Positions 25,179-34,543 of a DNA stretch of 64,000 bases are shown here, piece by piece; the stretch's first letter is position 1, and every line of letters starts with the position of its first letter. The position numbers and the translations under genes are program-made. Origin of the DNA: JASHSH01 sp036490215 (GTDB lineage Bacteria; Pseudomonadota; Alphaproteobacteria; Rhodospirillales; Magnetospirillaceae). The stretch is taken from NCBI GenBank assembly GCA_036490215.1, contig DASXEH010000054.1, positions 1-64,000 on the forward strand, written 5' to 3'. Below the pieces are notes generated by a model. The model saw nothing but the letters and a program-made list of their open reading frames with translations, was not told the DNA's origin and searched no databases.

Positions 25179-26681
25179 ATGAACGTTGCTATGCCCGGCG
25201 CTGCGGGCGGTAAATCCGCTCTGATCAGCGAACCCGCCGATATCGTCGTCTTCGGCGGCAGCGGCGACTTGTCCAAGCGCAAGCTGTTGCCGGCGCTCTA
25301 TAGCGCCGAACTCGAAGGCCGCATGCCGCCCGAGGGGCGGATCATCGCCGTCTCGCGCGCCAAGCAGACCGATGAGTCGTTCGTTGCGATTGCCGAGCAG
25401 TCCATCTTCACCGACGCCAAACTCAAGCGCGACGAGGAAACCTGGGCGCGGTTCTCGGCCCGCCTCGGCTATACGCCGCTCGATGCCACTGACGGTTTCA
25501 GCTACAAGGGCCTGGCCGATCGGCTCTCATCCGCGCCGGATCGCATTCGCGTCTTCTATTTGGCCACTGCACCCGACCTGTTCGGCGTTATCGCCGACAA
25601 TCTTGCCTCGAATAAGCTGATCACGCCGCAAACCCGGCTTGTGGTCGAAAAGCCGCTCGGCCACGACCTCGCTTCGTCGCAAGCGATCAATGCCGAACTC
25701 GGCAAGTTCTTCGATGAAAGCCAGATCTACCGGATCGACCATTATCTCGGCAAAGAAGCGGTGCAGAATCTGATGGCGCTACGCTTCGCCAATTCGATGT
25801 TCGAGCCGCTGTGGAATCGTAACTTCATCGATCACGTTCAAATCACCGTGGCCGAGACGGTGGGTGTGGGCGGACGCTGGGCCTATTACGACAAGTCGGG
25901 CGCGCTGCGCGACATGATCCAGAACCATATGCTGCAGCTCCTCACCCTTGTGGCGATGGAGCCGCCGATTTCGCTGGCCGCCCAGGCCGTGCGCGACGAG
26001 AAGCTGAAGGTGCTGAAGTCGCTGCATCACATCAAAGGCACCGAGATCGGCCAGTACACAGTGCGCGGCCAATACCGTTCGGGCGCGGTCGACGGCCAGC
26101 CGGTGCCGGGCTATCTCGAGGAAAAAGACGCCAAGGGCGCCAGCGACAACGAAACCTTCGTCGCGATCAAGACCGGCATCGACAACTGGCGCTGGTCGGG
26201 TGTGCCATTCTATCTGCGCACCGGTAAGCGGCTCACCGAGCGCTGCTCGGAAATCGCCATCGAGTTCACCCGTCCGCCGCATTTGCTCTATGCGCGCGAA
26301 GCCGGTTCGATCGAACCCAACGTGCTGGTGATTCGCGTGCAGCCCAATGAGAGCGTGAAACTGCTGCTCCTGAACAAGGAGCCGGGCCCGGGCGATCTGC
26401 GGTTGAAACAGACGGCGCTGAATCTCTCCTTCGCCGACACCTTCGGCCATATCCCGGATGCCTATGAGCGGCTGTTGCTCGATGTCATCCGCGGCCGGCA
26501 GACCTTGTTCATGTCGCGCGCCGAAGTGGAAGAAGCGTGGCGCTGGACCGACAACATCATCAATGGCTGGCGGGAATACCCGCAACCGATACGGCCGTAT
26601 CCGGCCGGCGGCTGGGGACCCGCTTCGGCGCTGGCGCTGATCGAACGCGACGGTCGCAGCTGGCGCGACGACTTGAACTAA
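25179..26681 (+). CDS. zwf: Glucose-6-phosphate 1-dehydrogenase
   Basis: A 500-aa enzyme oxidising glucose 6-phosphate to 6-phosphogluconolactone with NAD(P)+. The coenzyme loop is FGGSGDLSKRKLLPALY, and the active-site block RIDHYLGKE (185-193) holds H188. ATG 25179 has a good GGTGAAGG upstream. It heads the Entner-Doudoroff block zwf-edd-eda. The lactonase gene pgl, often placed between zwf and edd, is absent here. Confidence 0.98.
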   Translation: MNVAMPGAAGGKSALISEPADIVVFGGSGDLSKRKLLPALYSAELEGRMPPEGRIIAVSRAKQTDESFVAIAEQSIFTDAKLKRDEETWARFSARLGYTPLDATDGFSYKGLADRLSSAPDRIRVFYLATAPDLFGVIADNLASNKLITPQTRLVVEKPLGHDLASSQAINAELGKFFDESQIYRIDHYLGKEAVQNLMALRFANSMFEPLWNRNFIDHVQITVAETVGVGGRWAYYDKSGALRDMIQNHMLQLLTLVAMEPPISLAAQAVRDEKLKVLKSLHHIKGTEIGQYTVRGQYRSGAVDGQPVPGYLEEKDAKGASDNETFVAIKTGIDNWRWSGVPFYLRTGKRLTERCSEIAIEFTRPPHLLYAREAGSIEPNVLVIRVQPNESVKLLLLNKEPGPGDLRLKQTALNLSFADTFGHIPDAYERLLLDVIRGRQTLFMSRAEVEEAWRWTDNIINGWREYPQPIRPYPAGGWGPASALALIERDGRSWRDDLN

Positions 26682-26763
26682 AGTACGGGCGTACCAATAG
26701 AGTCAGTGGGATGGGCGCGCCGTTGCTAGCGGCGCGTCGCAAACGTTTCCGAGGACGCGTGCC

Positions 26764-28587
26764 ATGGCCATGCATGATACCGTGACCGAAGTCACCGAAC
26801 GCATCGCGTCGCGAAGCCGCGACTCGCGTGGGGCCTATCTCGAACGCCTCACCAGGGCCGCGTCGCAGACGCCGCGCCGTGCCAAGCTCGGCTGCGGCAA
26901 TCTCGCCCACGGCTATGCCGCCTGCAGCGCCGATGAGAAGGCCGATCTCGACGCCTTCGTGAAGCCTAACATCGCCATCATCAGCGCTTATAACGACATG
27001 CTCTCGGCGCACCAGCCCTTGGCCGACTATCCGGCGGTGATCAAACAGGCGGCGGCCGAAGCGGGCGCGGTGGCGCAGTTCGCCGGCGGCGTGCCCGCGA
27101 TGTGCGACGGCGTAACCCAGGGCCGGCCGGGCATGGAGCTTTCGCTCTTCAGCCGCGACATCATTGCGCAAGCCACGGCGATCGCGCTGTCGCACGACAT
27201 GTTCGACGCCGCGCTCTATCTCGGCGTTTGCGACAAGATCGTGCCGGGCTTGTTGATTGGCGCGCTGACCTTTGGCCATCTACCGGGCATCTTCGTTCCT
27301 GCCGGGCCGATGCCGAGCGGCATTTCCAATCCCGAGAAGTCGCGCATTCGCCAACTCCATGCCGAAGGCAAAGTCGGCCGCGACGAGTTGATGAAGGCCG
27401 AGGCCGCGTCCTATCACGCGCCGGGCACCTGCACCTTCTACGGCACCGCCAACAGCAATCAGATGCTGATGGAGATGATGGGCCTGCATCTGCCGGGCAG
27501 CGCCTTCGTCAATCCGGGTACGCCGCTGCGCGAAGCGTTGACGGCCGCTGCCGCTCAGCGCGCCGCCTCGATCACCGGCATGGGTAATGATTGGCGCCCG
27601 ATCGGCCGCATCGTCGACGAGAAGGCGATGGTCAACGGCATGGTCGGCCTGCTGGCCACCGGCGGTTCGACCAATCACACGATCCATCTGATCGCCGTGG
27701 CGCGCGCCGCCGGGCTGATTATCGATTGGAGCGATTTCGCCGAACTGTCCGACGCGGTGCCGCTGATCGCGCGTATCTATCCGAACGGTCCGGCTGATGT
27801 GAACCATTTCCATGCCGCCGGCGGGATGGGCTTCCTGACCCGCGAGTTGATCACTAGTGGGTTGCTGCATGATGACGTGTCGACGGTGGCGGGCGACGGG
27901 CTCACGCGTTATGCCGAAGAGCCGTGGCTGAAGGACGGCCAGCTGGCTTGGCGTCCGGCGCCGGCCGAAAGCAAGGACCGCCATGTCCTGCGTCATGTCT
28001 CCGAGCCGTTCGATCACGAAGGCGGCATCCGGCTGCTGACCGGCAATCTCGGCCGTTCGGTGATGAAGATTTCGGCGGTGAAGCATCATCACCGCGCCGT
28101 CACCGCGCCGGCGCTTGTGTTCAACGATCAGGACGACGTGCTGGCCGCGTTCAAGGCCGGCAAGTTGCATCGCGACGTTGTGGTCGTGCTGCGCGAACAG
28201 GGCCCGCGCGCCAACGGCATGCCGGAACTGCACAAGCTGACGCCGGCACTGGGCGTGTTGCAGGATCTCGGCTTTAAGGTCGCGCTGGTCACCGATGGCC
28301 GCATGTCGGGCGCGTCGGGTAAGGTGCCGGCGGCAATCCATCTGACGCCCGAAGCCGTGAGCGGCGGGCCGATCGCGCGGCTGAAGGATGGCGATGTGAT
28401 CCGCCTCGATGCCGAGGCGGGTGTGCTCGAGGCACAGGTCGAGAATCTGATGGCGCGGGCGCCGGCGGAATTCGATCCGCACCGTTCGGGCTTCGGCATG
28501 GGCCGCGAGCTGTTCGCCGCCTCGCGCGCCAATGCGCGATCGGCGGAAGAGGGCGCGGTGACCTTCGCGCCGTTCCTGGCCGCGTAG
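26764..28587 (+). CDS. edd: 6-phosphogluconate dehydratase
   Basis: A 607-aa iron-sulfur dehydratase of the IlvD/Edd family converting 6-phosphogluconate to KDPG in the Entner-Doudoroff pathway. Signatures include CDKIVPG with the cluster cysteine, GTCTFYGTANSNQM, and TDGRMSGASGKVPAAIH. The length is typical. It lies 82 bases after zwf, with eda following after a family A repeat. Confidence 0.98.
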   Translation: MAMHDTVTEVTERIASRSRDSRGAYLERLTRAASQTPRRAKLGCGNLAHGYAACSADEKADLDAFVKPNIAIISAYNDMLSAHQPLADYPAVIKQAAAEAGAVAQFAGGVPAMCDGVTQGRPGMELSLFSRDIIAQATAIALSHDMFDAALYLGVCDKIVPGLLIGALTFGHLPGIFVPAGPMPSGISNPEKSRIRQLHAEGKVGRDELMKAEAASYHAPGTCTFYGTANSNQMLMEMMGLHLPGSAFVNPGTPLREALTAAAAQRAASITGMGNDWRPIGRIVDEKAMVNGMVGLLATGGSTNHTIHLIAVARAAGLIIDWSDFAELSDAVPLIARIYPNGPADVNHFHAAGGMGFLTRELITSGLLHDDVSTVAGDGLTRYAEEPWLKDGQLAWRPAPAESKDRHVLRHVSEPFDHEGGIRLLTGNLGRSVMKISAVKHHHRAVTAPALVFNDQDDVLAAFKAGKLHRDVVVVLREQGPRANGMPELHKLTPALGVLQDLGFKVALVTDGRMSGASGKVPAAIHLTPEAVSGGPIARLKDGDVIRLDAEAGVLEAQVENLMARAPAEFDPHRSGFGMGRELFAASRANARSAEEGAVTFAPFLAA

Positions 28588-28613
28588 AAAGCGAAAGACT
28601 GGTAGAAACGAAA

Positions 28614-28700
28614 CCACCCCACCCTAGCCCTCCCCGTCGAGGGGAGGGGATTGCCTAGTGACCCCCCCTCCCCCTTGTGGGGAGGGGCTGGGGTGGGGGT
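28614..28700. repeat. Family A palindromic repeat between edd and eda
   Basis: Begins ACCACCCCACCCTAG and ends GGGGCTGGGGTGGGGGT, with internal CCTCCCCGTCGAGGGGAGG and CCCCTCCCCCTTGTGGGGAGGGG hairpins. It may fold in the polycistronic RNA and set the relative levels of edd and eda. Confidence 0.75.
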
Positions 28701-28719
28701 AAATGCGAAGAGGTGAAGA

Positions 28720-29349
28720 ATGTCCGTCGTCGATGTGGTACGCGCGTCCAAAGTGGTGCCGGTGATCGTGCTCGACAAGGCCGAGGATGCGGTGCCGCTG
28801 TCACGCACGTTCCTCGAAGCCGGAATCGGCACGATCGAGATCACGCTGCGCACGAAAGCCGGGCTTGAAGCGATCAAACGCGCCATCGGCGAAGTGCCGG
28901 GCATCGCGGTGGGCGCCGGCACCGTCACCACGGTCGACGAGTTGCGCGCGGTCAAGAAGGCGGGCGTGAGCTATGTCGTCAGCCCCGGCTGCACGCCGGC
29001 TCTGCTTAACGAAGCCAAGGCACTGGGCGTTGACTATCTGCCTGGTGTGGTGACGCCATCGGAACTGATGGTGGCCGTCGAGTCGGGCCTATCCTGCCTC
29101 AAGTTCTTTCCGGCCGAGCCTTCGGGCGGCACCACGATGTTGCGCGCCTTCAACTCGGTGTTTCCGCAGATCGCCATCGTGCCCACCGGCGGCATCGATA
29201 TCAAAAACGCCGCCGACTATTTCTCGGTGCCGATGGTGGCCGCGATCGGCTGCTCCTGGGTCGCCCCGGCCAAGCTGATCGCCGAGGGCGCCTGGGGCGA
29301 GATCAAGAGCCGCTGCGCACAGATCCTGGCGCTCGCGCCCAAGAAGTAA
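28720..29349 (+). CDS. eda: KDPG aldolase (2-keto-3-deoxy-6-phosphogluconate aldolase)
   Basis: A 209-aa class I aldolase that splits KDPG to pyruvate and glyceraldehyde 3-phosphate. The general acid/base E40 (IEITLRT) and the Schiff-base K128 (CLKFFPAE) are both present, as are the phosphate-binding GGI segments (VPTGGID). It completes the zwf-edd-eda set. The start ATG follows the repeat by 20 bases. Confidence 0.97.
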   Translation: MSVVDVVRASKVVPVIVLDKAEDAVPLSRTFLEAGIGTIEITLRTKAGLEAIKRAIGEVPGIAVGAGTVTTVDELRAVKKAGVSYVVSPGCTPALLNEAKALGVDYLPGVVTPSELMVAVESGLSCLKFFPAEPSGGTTMLRAFNSVFPQIAIVPTGGIDIKNAADYFSVPMVAAIGCSWVAPAKLIAEGAWGEIKSRCAQILALAPKK

Positions 29350-29379
29350 CGAGATGATTGCACAGCCTTGGTTGCTGTT

Positions 29380-29484
29380 CCTCTCCGCCCTTAGGGGCGG
29401 AGAGGCCAGGTGAGGTGGGGGCAAACGCAGATGTCCTCCCCACCTCACCCCGACCCTCTCCCCCCCAACGGGGCGGAGAGGGAG
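29380..29484. repeat. Family A-like palindromic repeat before the Rieske gene
   Basis: Starts CCTCTCCGCCCTTAGGGGCGGAGAGG, itself a hairpin, and continues to a second arm CCCTCTCCCCCCAACGGGG. The right end reaches to within about 20 bases of the probable Rieske start and contains the nearest in-frame ATG (29431). Confidence 0.7.
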
Positions 29485-29505
29485 TCATCTACAAATGACG
29501 GCTGG

Positions 29506-29817
29506 GTGAATTTCGGTACGCTCAACGAAATCCCGAAGGGCGGCGGCCGTGCCGTGCGCACGCTGATCGGCGAGATCGGTCTGTTCCGCACCGAGGACGA
29601 TCGCGTCTATGCCCTCGATAATCTCTGTCCGCACAAAGGCGCGCGCCTGTCGATGGGCATGATCGAGGGCGATGTGGTCACCTGCCCGTTCCACGGTTGG
29701 CAGTACAGGCTTGAGACGGGCCGCGGCGTCGATCCGGGCTTCGGCATGACCTGCACCGCGCCGGTGCGCGTGATCGATGGCGTGGTCCAGGTCCGCCTCG
29801 ATCCGCTGCCGTGGTAA
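29506..29817 (+). CDS. Rieske [2Fe-2S] protein, NirD-like
   Basis: A small cytosolic Rieske protein of about 103 aa. The cluster ligands are visible as NLCPHKGARLS and TCPFHGWQY (C-x-H and C-x2-H). NirD-type subunits work with nitrite reductases, but no nirB lies here, so it may be a stand-alone ferredoxin for another oxidoreductase. The start is a problem: homology begins near GWVNFGTLNEIP, and the only nearby starts are GTG 29506 or ATG 29431, the latter inside the palindromic repeat and giving a low-complexity Pro-rich leader. It is convergent with kup, with 6 bases between. Confidence 0.75.
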   Translation: MNFGTLNEIPKGGGRAVRTLIGEIGLFRTEDDRVYALDNLCPHKGARLSMGMIEGDVVTCPFHGWQYRLETGRGVDPGFGMTCTAPVRVIDGVVQVRLDPLPW

Positions 29818-29823
29818 GGCGCG

Positions 29824-31746
29824 CTACAACTCGACGCGGAAGCCGATTTCCGACAGCGCGTCCTGCGGGATTTTGAAGAAGTCCGGCGCGCGGCTGGCGA
29901 TGCGCATCAAGAAGTGAAAGATCGCGAAGCTCACGAGACTCATCGAAGATCCGGGCCTGCGCCGCACCACCGTCTCGTGGCCGACGAAAAAATGCACCTC
30001 GCCCGTATCGGCTTCGAAACCCAGTAACTCGCAGTTCCTGAGCGTCAGTGGAATATCGGGCCGCTGCATGAAGCCCAGCCGCACGGTGATGTGAAAGAAG
30101 CCGTTGCCGAGCTTGACCATCTGGATGCGCTCGGCCAGGGGCACACGCGGGCGGCGGTCGGTGGTGTAGCTCAGCAGCACCACCATCCGATGCAGCACCG
30201 CATTGTGCTTTACGTGATGCAGGATCATCGGCGAAATGCCGTGATGCACCTTGGTCAGCCACACGCCCATGCCCGGCGCGCGGCCGATCAGCATCCCATC
30301 CATATGCGCCAGGAAGTCTTCGAGCGGCATCGACTTCTCGTGCAGCGTATGCCGCAGTTCCGACGTACCGCGACGCCAGCAATACATCAGGCTGGCGATG
30401 ATCGCACCGATGGTCAGCGGGAACCAGCCGCCCTCGGCGATCTTCATCGAATTGGCGGCCAGGAAGGCGATATCGACGGCGCCGAAGACCAGCACGACGG
30501 GAAGCGCCCAGTGCGGCGCCCATTGCCACCGCCGCGTGATCAGGAAGTAGAGCAGGATCGTGGTGGCCAGCATCGTGCCCGACACGGCCACGCCATAGGC
30601 CGCGCCGAGATTGTCCGAGGTCTTGAAGGCGATGACGATCAGAAGCGTGCCGATCATCAGCAGCCAGTTGGCGGTGGGCACATAGATCTGTCCGGCTTCG
30701 TCGCTTGATGTCGGCACGATATGGGCACGCGGCGACAGCCCCATCTGGATCGCCTGGCGCGTCAGCGAGAACACGCCCGAGATCAGCGCCTGCGACGCAA
30801 TCACGGTTGCGGCGGCGGCGAGAACGATCAACGGCAGCACGGCCCATTGCGGCGCCAGTTTGTAGAACGGACTGTCGGCGGCAGTCGGGTCGATCAGCAC
30901 CAGCGCGCCCTGGCCGAAATAGTTGAGCACCAGTGCCGGTATCACCAGGCCGAACCAGGCGAGGCGAATAGCGGGCGCGCCGACATGGCCCATATCGGCA
31001 TAGAGCGCTTCGCCGCCGGTGAGTGCGAGGAACACCGCGCCGAACACGGCCGCCGCGATCTTCGGATCTTCGGTCAGCAGACGAATGCCATAGACGGGAT
31101 TGAGCGCGGCCAGGATCGCCGGCGCCGAGACGATGTTGACGATGCCGAGGGCAGCGATCGCCACGAACCAAACCACCATCACCGGCCCGAACAGGCGGCC
31201 GATGCGGTTAGTGCCCTGGCGTTGGATGGCGAACAGCGCGATCAGGATGCCGAGCGTGACCGGCAGGACGAAGGTGGTGAATCCCGGTGCCGCCACCTTC
31301 AGGCCTTCCATCGCCGAGAGCACCGAGATCGCCGGCGTGATCACCCCATCGCCATAGAGCAGCGAGGCGCCGAGAATGCCGAGCAGCATCGGCAGCGAGA
31401 CGCGCAGCCCCTGCGTCAGCTTGTCGCCCTCGACCAGCGACAGAAGCGCCAGAATGCCGCCTTCGCCTTCGTTGTCGGCGCGCAGCACGAACACCACGTA
31501 TTTGATCGAAACCATCAGCACCAGCGCCCAGAAGATCAGCGACACGATCCCCATTACATCGGCGGGCTGAGGCACCTTGTGGCCGGTGGCGTTGAGCGCG
31601 ATCGAGAAGGCATAAAGCGGGCTGGTGCCGATATCGCCGAAAACGACCCCGAGCGCCGTCAGGGCCAGGAAGCCGAGACTGCCCGAATGCCGTATCTTCG
31701 GCTCGGCATGGGACGTGCCCGAAACCGTGCCAGCCTGCGTATTCAT
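29824..31746 (-). CDS. kup: Potassium uptake protein Kup
   Basis: A 640-aa low-affinity K+/H+ symporter with about 12 membrane helices and a cytoplasmic C-terminal domain. Family motifs include ALGVVFGDIGTSPLYAFSIAL near the N-terminus and YGDGVITPAISVLSAMEGL. It is intact. It is divergent from the aldo/keto reductase gene, and the 157-base gap between them carries both promoters. Confidence 0.97.
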   Translation of the reverse strand: MNTQAGTVSGTSHAEPKIRHSGSLGFLALTALGVVFGDIGTSPLYAFSIALNATGHKVPQPADVMGIVSLIFWALVLMVSIKYVVFVLRADNEGEGGILALLSLVEGDKLTQGLRVSLPMLLGILGASLLYGDGVITPAISVLSAMEGLKVAAPGFTTFVLPVTLGILIALFAIQRQGTNRIGRLFGPVMVVWFVAIAALGIVNIVSAPAILAALNPVYGIRLLTEDPKIAAAVFGAVFLALTGGEALYADMGHVGAPAIRLAWFGLVIPALVLNYFGQGALVLIDPTAADSPFYKLAPQWAVLPLIVLAAAATVIASQALISGVFSLTRQAIQMGLSPRAHIVPTSSDEAGQIYVPTANWLLMIGTLLIVIAFKTSDNLGAAYGVAVSGTMLATTILLYFLITRRWQWAPHWALPVVLVFGAVDIAFLAANSMKIAEGGWFPLTIGAIIASLMYCWRRGTSELRHTLHEKSMPLEDFLAHMDGMLIGRAPGMGVWLTKVHHGISPMILHHVKHNAVLHRMVVLLSYTTDRRPRVPLAERIQMVKLGNGFFHITVRLGFMQRPDIPLTLRNCELLGFEADTGEVHFFVGHETVVRRRPGSSMSLVSFAIFHFLMRIASRAPDFFKIPQDALSEIGFRVEL

Positions 31747-31903
31747 TCCCGGACCCCTGTGATGCCTATAGTCTATTCATATACAAAACCCGCGCCAATC
31801 GGTGCTGTTGCAGTTTTCTGAACCAGTTCGGCCCCTTGCCACCCCTCCGGGGCCACGGCTACAGTCCGCGATCGATAAAAAGCATACCGGGAGCGTCCAA
31901 AGG

Positions 31904-32929
31904 ATGAGTCTCAAGCAACGCCCGCTCGGCAATACGCGCATCAGCCTGACCGCGCTCGGCTGCGGCGGCACCGCCATGGGCAATATGTTCGCCGCCGTCA
32001 GTAATGACGAGGCGCAGGCCACGCTGCGGGCCGCCTGGAGCGCCGGCATGCGCTATTTCGATACCGCGCCGCTGTATGGCCATGGTTTGTCCGAGCATCG
32101 TTTCGGCACGGCCTTCCGCGAGTTTGGCCCCGAGCCCTATGTCTATTCGACCAAGGTCGGCTGGCGGATGAAGCCGGCTCGCGGCGCCGATACGGGCGCG
32201 GGCCTGTTCCAGGGCGTGCCGCCCTTCACGCGGTTTCTTGACTACAGCTATGACGGCGTCATGCGCTCCTTCGAGGACAGCATGCAGCGGCTGGGCCGCG
32301 ACAAGGTCGATCTCCTGCTGCTGCATGACTGCGACCGCCGTAATCAGGGCGACGAGTATCCGGCGCGGTTCAAGGAAGCGATGGGCGGCGCCTATAAGGC
32401 GCTGCTGAAGCTGCGCGAGGAAGGCGTGGCCAAGGCGATCGGCTGCGGTCTCAATGAATGGGAAGCCTGCGAGGCTTTTGCCCGCGCCGGCGATTTTAAC
32501 TGCTTCCTGCTGGCCGGGCGCTACACGCTGCTGGATCAGGAGTCGCTCGACAGCTTCCTGCCGCTCTGCGTTGCTCGCGGCATCGGCATCGTGCTTGGCG
32601 GGCCGTATAATTCAGGCATCCTGATCACCGGCGCCAAGCCCGGCGCGCTCTATGACTACGCGCCGGCCAAGCCCGAGATTATGGATCGCGTCGCCAAGAT
32701 CGAGGCGGTGTGCAAGAAACACAACGTGCCGCTCAAGGCCGCGGCGCTGCAATTCCCGCTGCACCACCCGGCGATCACCTCGGTGATTCCCGGCATGCGC
32801 TCGCCGGCCGAGGTCGCCGAGAACCTGGATCTGATCAACACCACGATTCCTCTGGCCTTCTGGCAGGAACTGCGCGCGGCGCGGTTGATCCGCGAGGAAG
32901 CGCCGATTCCGCAACTGCTCGACAACTAA
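31904..32929 (+). CDS. Aldo/keto reductase, L-fucose / D-threo-aldose dehydrogenase type
   Basis: A 341-aa NAD(P)-dependent TIM-barrel oxidoreductase. The catalytic set is seen as D and Y in YFDTAPLYGHGLSE, K in STKVGW and H in LLLHDCD. This subgroup oxidises L-fucose or similar aldoses, or pyridoxal. The neighbour 27 bases downstream is an RbsD/FucU mutarotase, which supports a fucose-type substrate. ATG 31904 is chosen because family homology begins there (LKQRPLGNTRISLTALGCGG); AAAGG lies just upstream. Confidence 0.85.
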   Translation: MSLKQRPLGNTRISLTALGCGGTAMGNMFAAVSNDEAQATLRAAWSAGMRYFDTAPLYGHGLSEHRFGTAFREFGPEPYVYSTKVGWRMKPARGADTGAGLFQGVPPFTRFLDYSYDGVMRSFEDSMQRLGRDKVDLLLLHDCDRRNQGDEYPARFKEAMGGAYKALLKLREEGVAKAIGCGLNEWEACEAFARAGDFNCFLLAGRYTLLDQESLDSFLPLCVARGIGIVLGGPYNSGILITGAKPGALYDYAPAKPEIMDRVAKIEAVCKKHNVPLKAAALQFPLHHPAITSVIPGMRSPAEVAENLDLINTTIPLAFWQELRAARLIREEAPIPQLLDN

Positions 32930-32956
32930 CGACGAAACACGAAAGGGAGACTATCG

Positions 32957-33391
32957 ATGCTCAGAGGAATTCCGCCGGTGCTCAACGGCGACCTGCTCAA
33001 GATTTTGCGCGATATGGGCCATGCCGACGAGCTGGTGATTTCGGATGCCAATTATCCATCGGCCTCGACCTCGCAGCGCCTGGTGCGCACCGACGGCATC
33101 TCGATGACCGATGCGCTGTCGGCGATTCTCGAGATTTTCCCACTCGACGATTTCGTCGATTCGCCCGTGTTTCTGATGTCGCCCGGCCCCGGCAAGGTGC
33201 CGCCGCTGCTGGGCCCCGTGCAGAAGATCGTCGACAAGGCGCATGGCAAGAAGGTGAAGATTGCCCCGGTGCCGCGCTTCGATTTCTACGATCAAGCGCG
33301 CCAGGCCTATGCCTGCGTCGCCACCAATGAGCGCCGCCTCTACGGCGACATCATCATCAAGAAGGGCATCCTGCGCCCGGGTGAGAAATAG
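32957..33391 (+). CDS. fucU: RbsD/FucU family sugar mutarotase
   Basis: A 144-aa cytosolic protein that interconverts sugar anomers. It has the family pattern MLRGIPPVLNGDLLKILRDMGHADELVISDANYP and RFDFYDQARQAYACVATNERRLYGDIIIKKG, with the conserved His and Asp of the active site. GH.D..V..DAN and ER..YG are characteristic of FucU over RbsD. It probably prepares the anomer used by the upstream dehydrogenase. No fucose transporter or aldonolactonase is next to it. Confidence 0.85.
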   Translation: MLRGIPPVLNGDLLKILRDMGHADELVISDANYPSASTSQRLVRTDGISMTDALSAILEIFPLDDFVDSPVFLMSPGPGKVPPLLGPVQKIVDKAHGKKVKIAPVPRFDFYDQARQAYACVATNERRLYGDIIIKKGILRPGEK

Positions 33392-33396
33392 GAAGC

Positions 33397-33476
33397 GTCA
33401 TTGCGAGCGATAGCGAAGCAATCCAGGTTTTCATGGGGCCCCTGGATTGCTTCGTCGCTGCGCTCCTCGCAATGAC
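33397..33476. repeat. Palindromic intergenic repeat (family B)
   Basis: Ends GTCATTGCGAG and CTCGCAATGAC with internal GAAGCAATCCAGG / CCTGGATTGCTTC, the same architecture as at 9335-9413. It lies between the fucU stop and the convergent universal stress protein gene. Confidence 0.8.
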
Positions 33477-33532
33477 GACCGAATGTAGTTTAGGTCACGC
33501 CCTCTCCCCGCTTCCTGCCGAGAGGGGCTAAA

Positions 33533-34399
33533 TTAATGAGCCATCAATAGGGCGACAGGCGGGCCCGCGAGCATTTCGCGGGTCACGCCGCCCAGCACAG
33601 ACTCCCGTAAGCGGCTGTGCGAATAGGCGCCCATCACCAAGAGGCGGGCGCCCAATTCCGAAATCTTCGTCGCGATCAACTCGGTCGGATTGCCGTGGGC
33701 GCCGAGTTCGATGCCCTGGCTTTTGATGTGGTGGTGATCGAGATAGGCGGTCACTGGATCGAGCGCGGCCATCGTGTCCGGCTCGCCTGCATGCAGGATC
33801 GTCACGCTGGACGCATCGCGCAGCAGCGGCAGCGCGGCGGTTAGTGCGCGGGCCGCTTCGCTTGAGCCGTTCCAGGCAACGATGGCCGGCGCGCCAAGGA
33901 TGTCGGACGTCGAACCCGCGCTCACGCCCAGAACCGGCCGGCCGGCGTCGAACAGCGCGGCGTTGAGCGGCTCGATGCGGCGTTCCATGCCTTTGCCCGG
34001 CAGCACCGTCACGATCAGGTCGGAGACCAGCGCATAGCGCAGCACTGCGGGCTCGACTGTTTCAGGATCGACAACCAGCTTCGCCGTGCAGTCCGCGCCT
34101 TCGGCTGCGGGGGTGTTGCCGCAGGCGACGCCGGCCGATTCGGCCCAGGCCGTGTAGCGGCGCTTGACCGCGGCGCGGCGATTGGACGTCTGCTCGCGCA
34201 GCGTCCTTTCCATGGTTTCAGTGACGAAGACTTCGGGGGTGCTGGTGGCCAGCGCGTAGAGGGCGTCGCTGGGGTTGGGCGAGGGGTGCAGCGCGATCAC
34301 ATGCGATTTGTGTTTCTGCGCCAGCGTGCCGGCCCAGGCCAGGCAATCGCCGTCGCCTGCATCGCCCAGCAACGGTACTAGAATCGTTCCAATGGTCAT
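33533..34399 (-). CDS. Tandem universal stress protein (UspA family)
   Basis: A 288-aa protein with two Usp folds. The second half ends in the ATP-binding pattern MGAYSHSRLRESVLGGVTREML (G-x2-G-x9-G-S/T-like), while the first half has lost the motif. UspA proteins help survival under stress or starvation. It is divergent from the aminotransferase gene. The start ATG at 34399 gives TIGTILVPLLGD, a normal Usp first strand. Confidence 0.88.
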   Translation of the reverse strand: MTIGTILVPLLGDAGDGDCLAWAGTLAQKHKSHVIALHPSPNPSDALYALATSTPEVFVTETMERTLREQTSNRRAAVKRRYTAWAESAGVACGNTPAAEGADCTAKLVVDPETVEPAVLRYALVSDLIVTVLPGKGMERRIEPLNAALFDAGRPVLGVSAGSTSDILGAPAIVAWNGSSEAARALTAALPLLRDASSVTILHAGEPDTMAALDPVTAYLDHHHIKSQGIELGAHGNPTELIATKISELGARLLVMGAYSHSRLRESVLGGVTREMLAGPPVALLMAH

Positions 34400-34543
34400 G
34401 GCATAGGCCTCCCGATCGACGGCGGCGCGGCGCTGTGATGCGCGATTGCTCTTTCGCCTTGCCGTTTGGGTTCTGTGACGCTAACGAAGAACCGTCGCAA
34501 CGACAATCCCGCGACGGCGCATACCGTCGCATCGGAGGAATGC

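Noticed and set aside
27280..28617. 445-codon minus-strand frame
   Set aside because: Antisense to edd.
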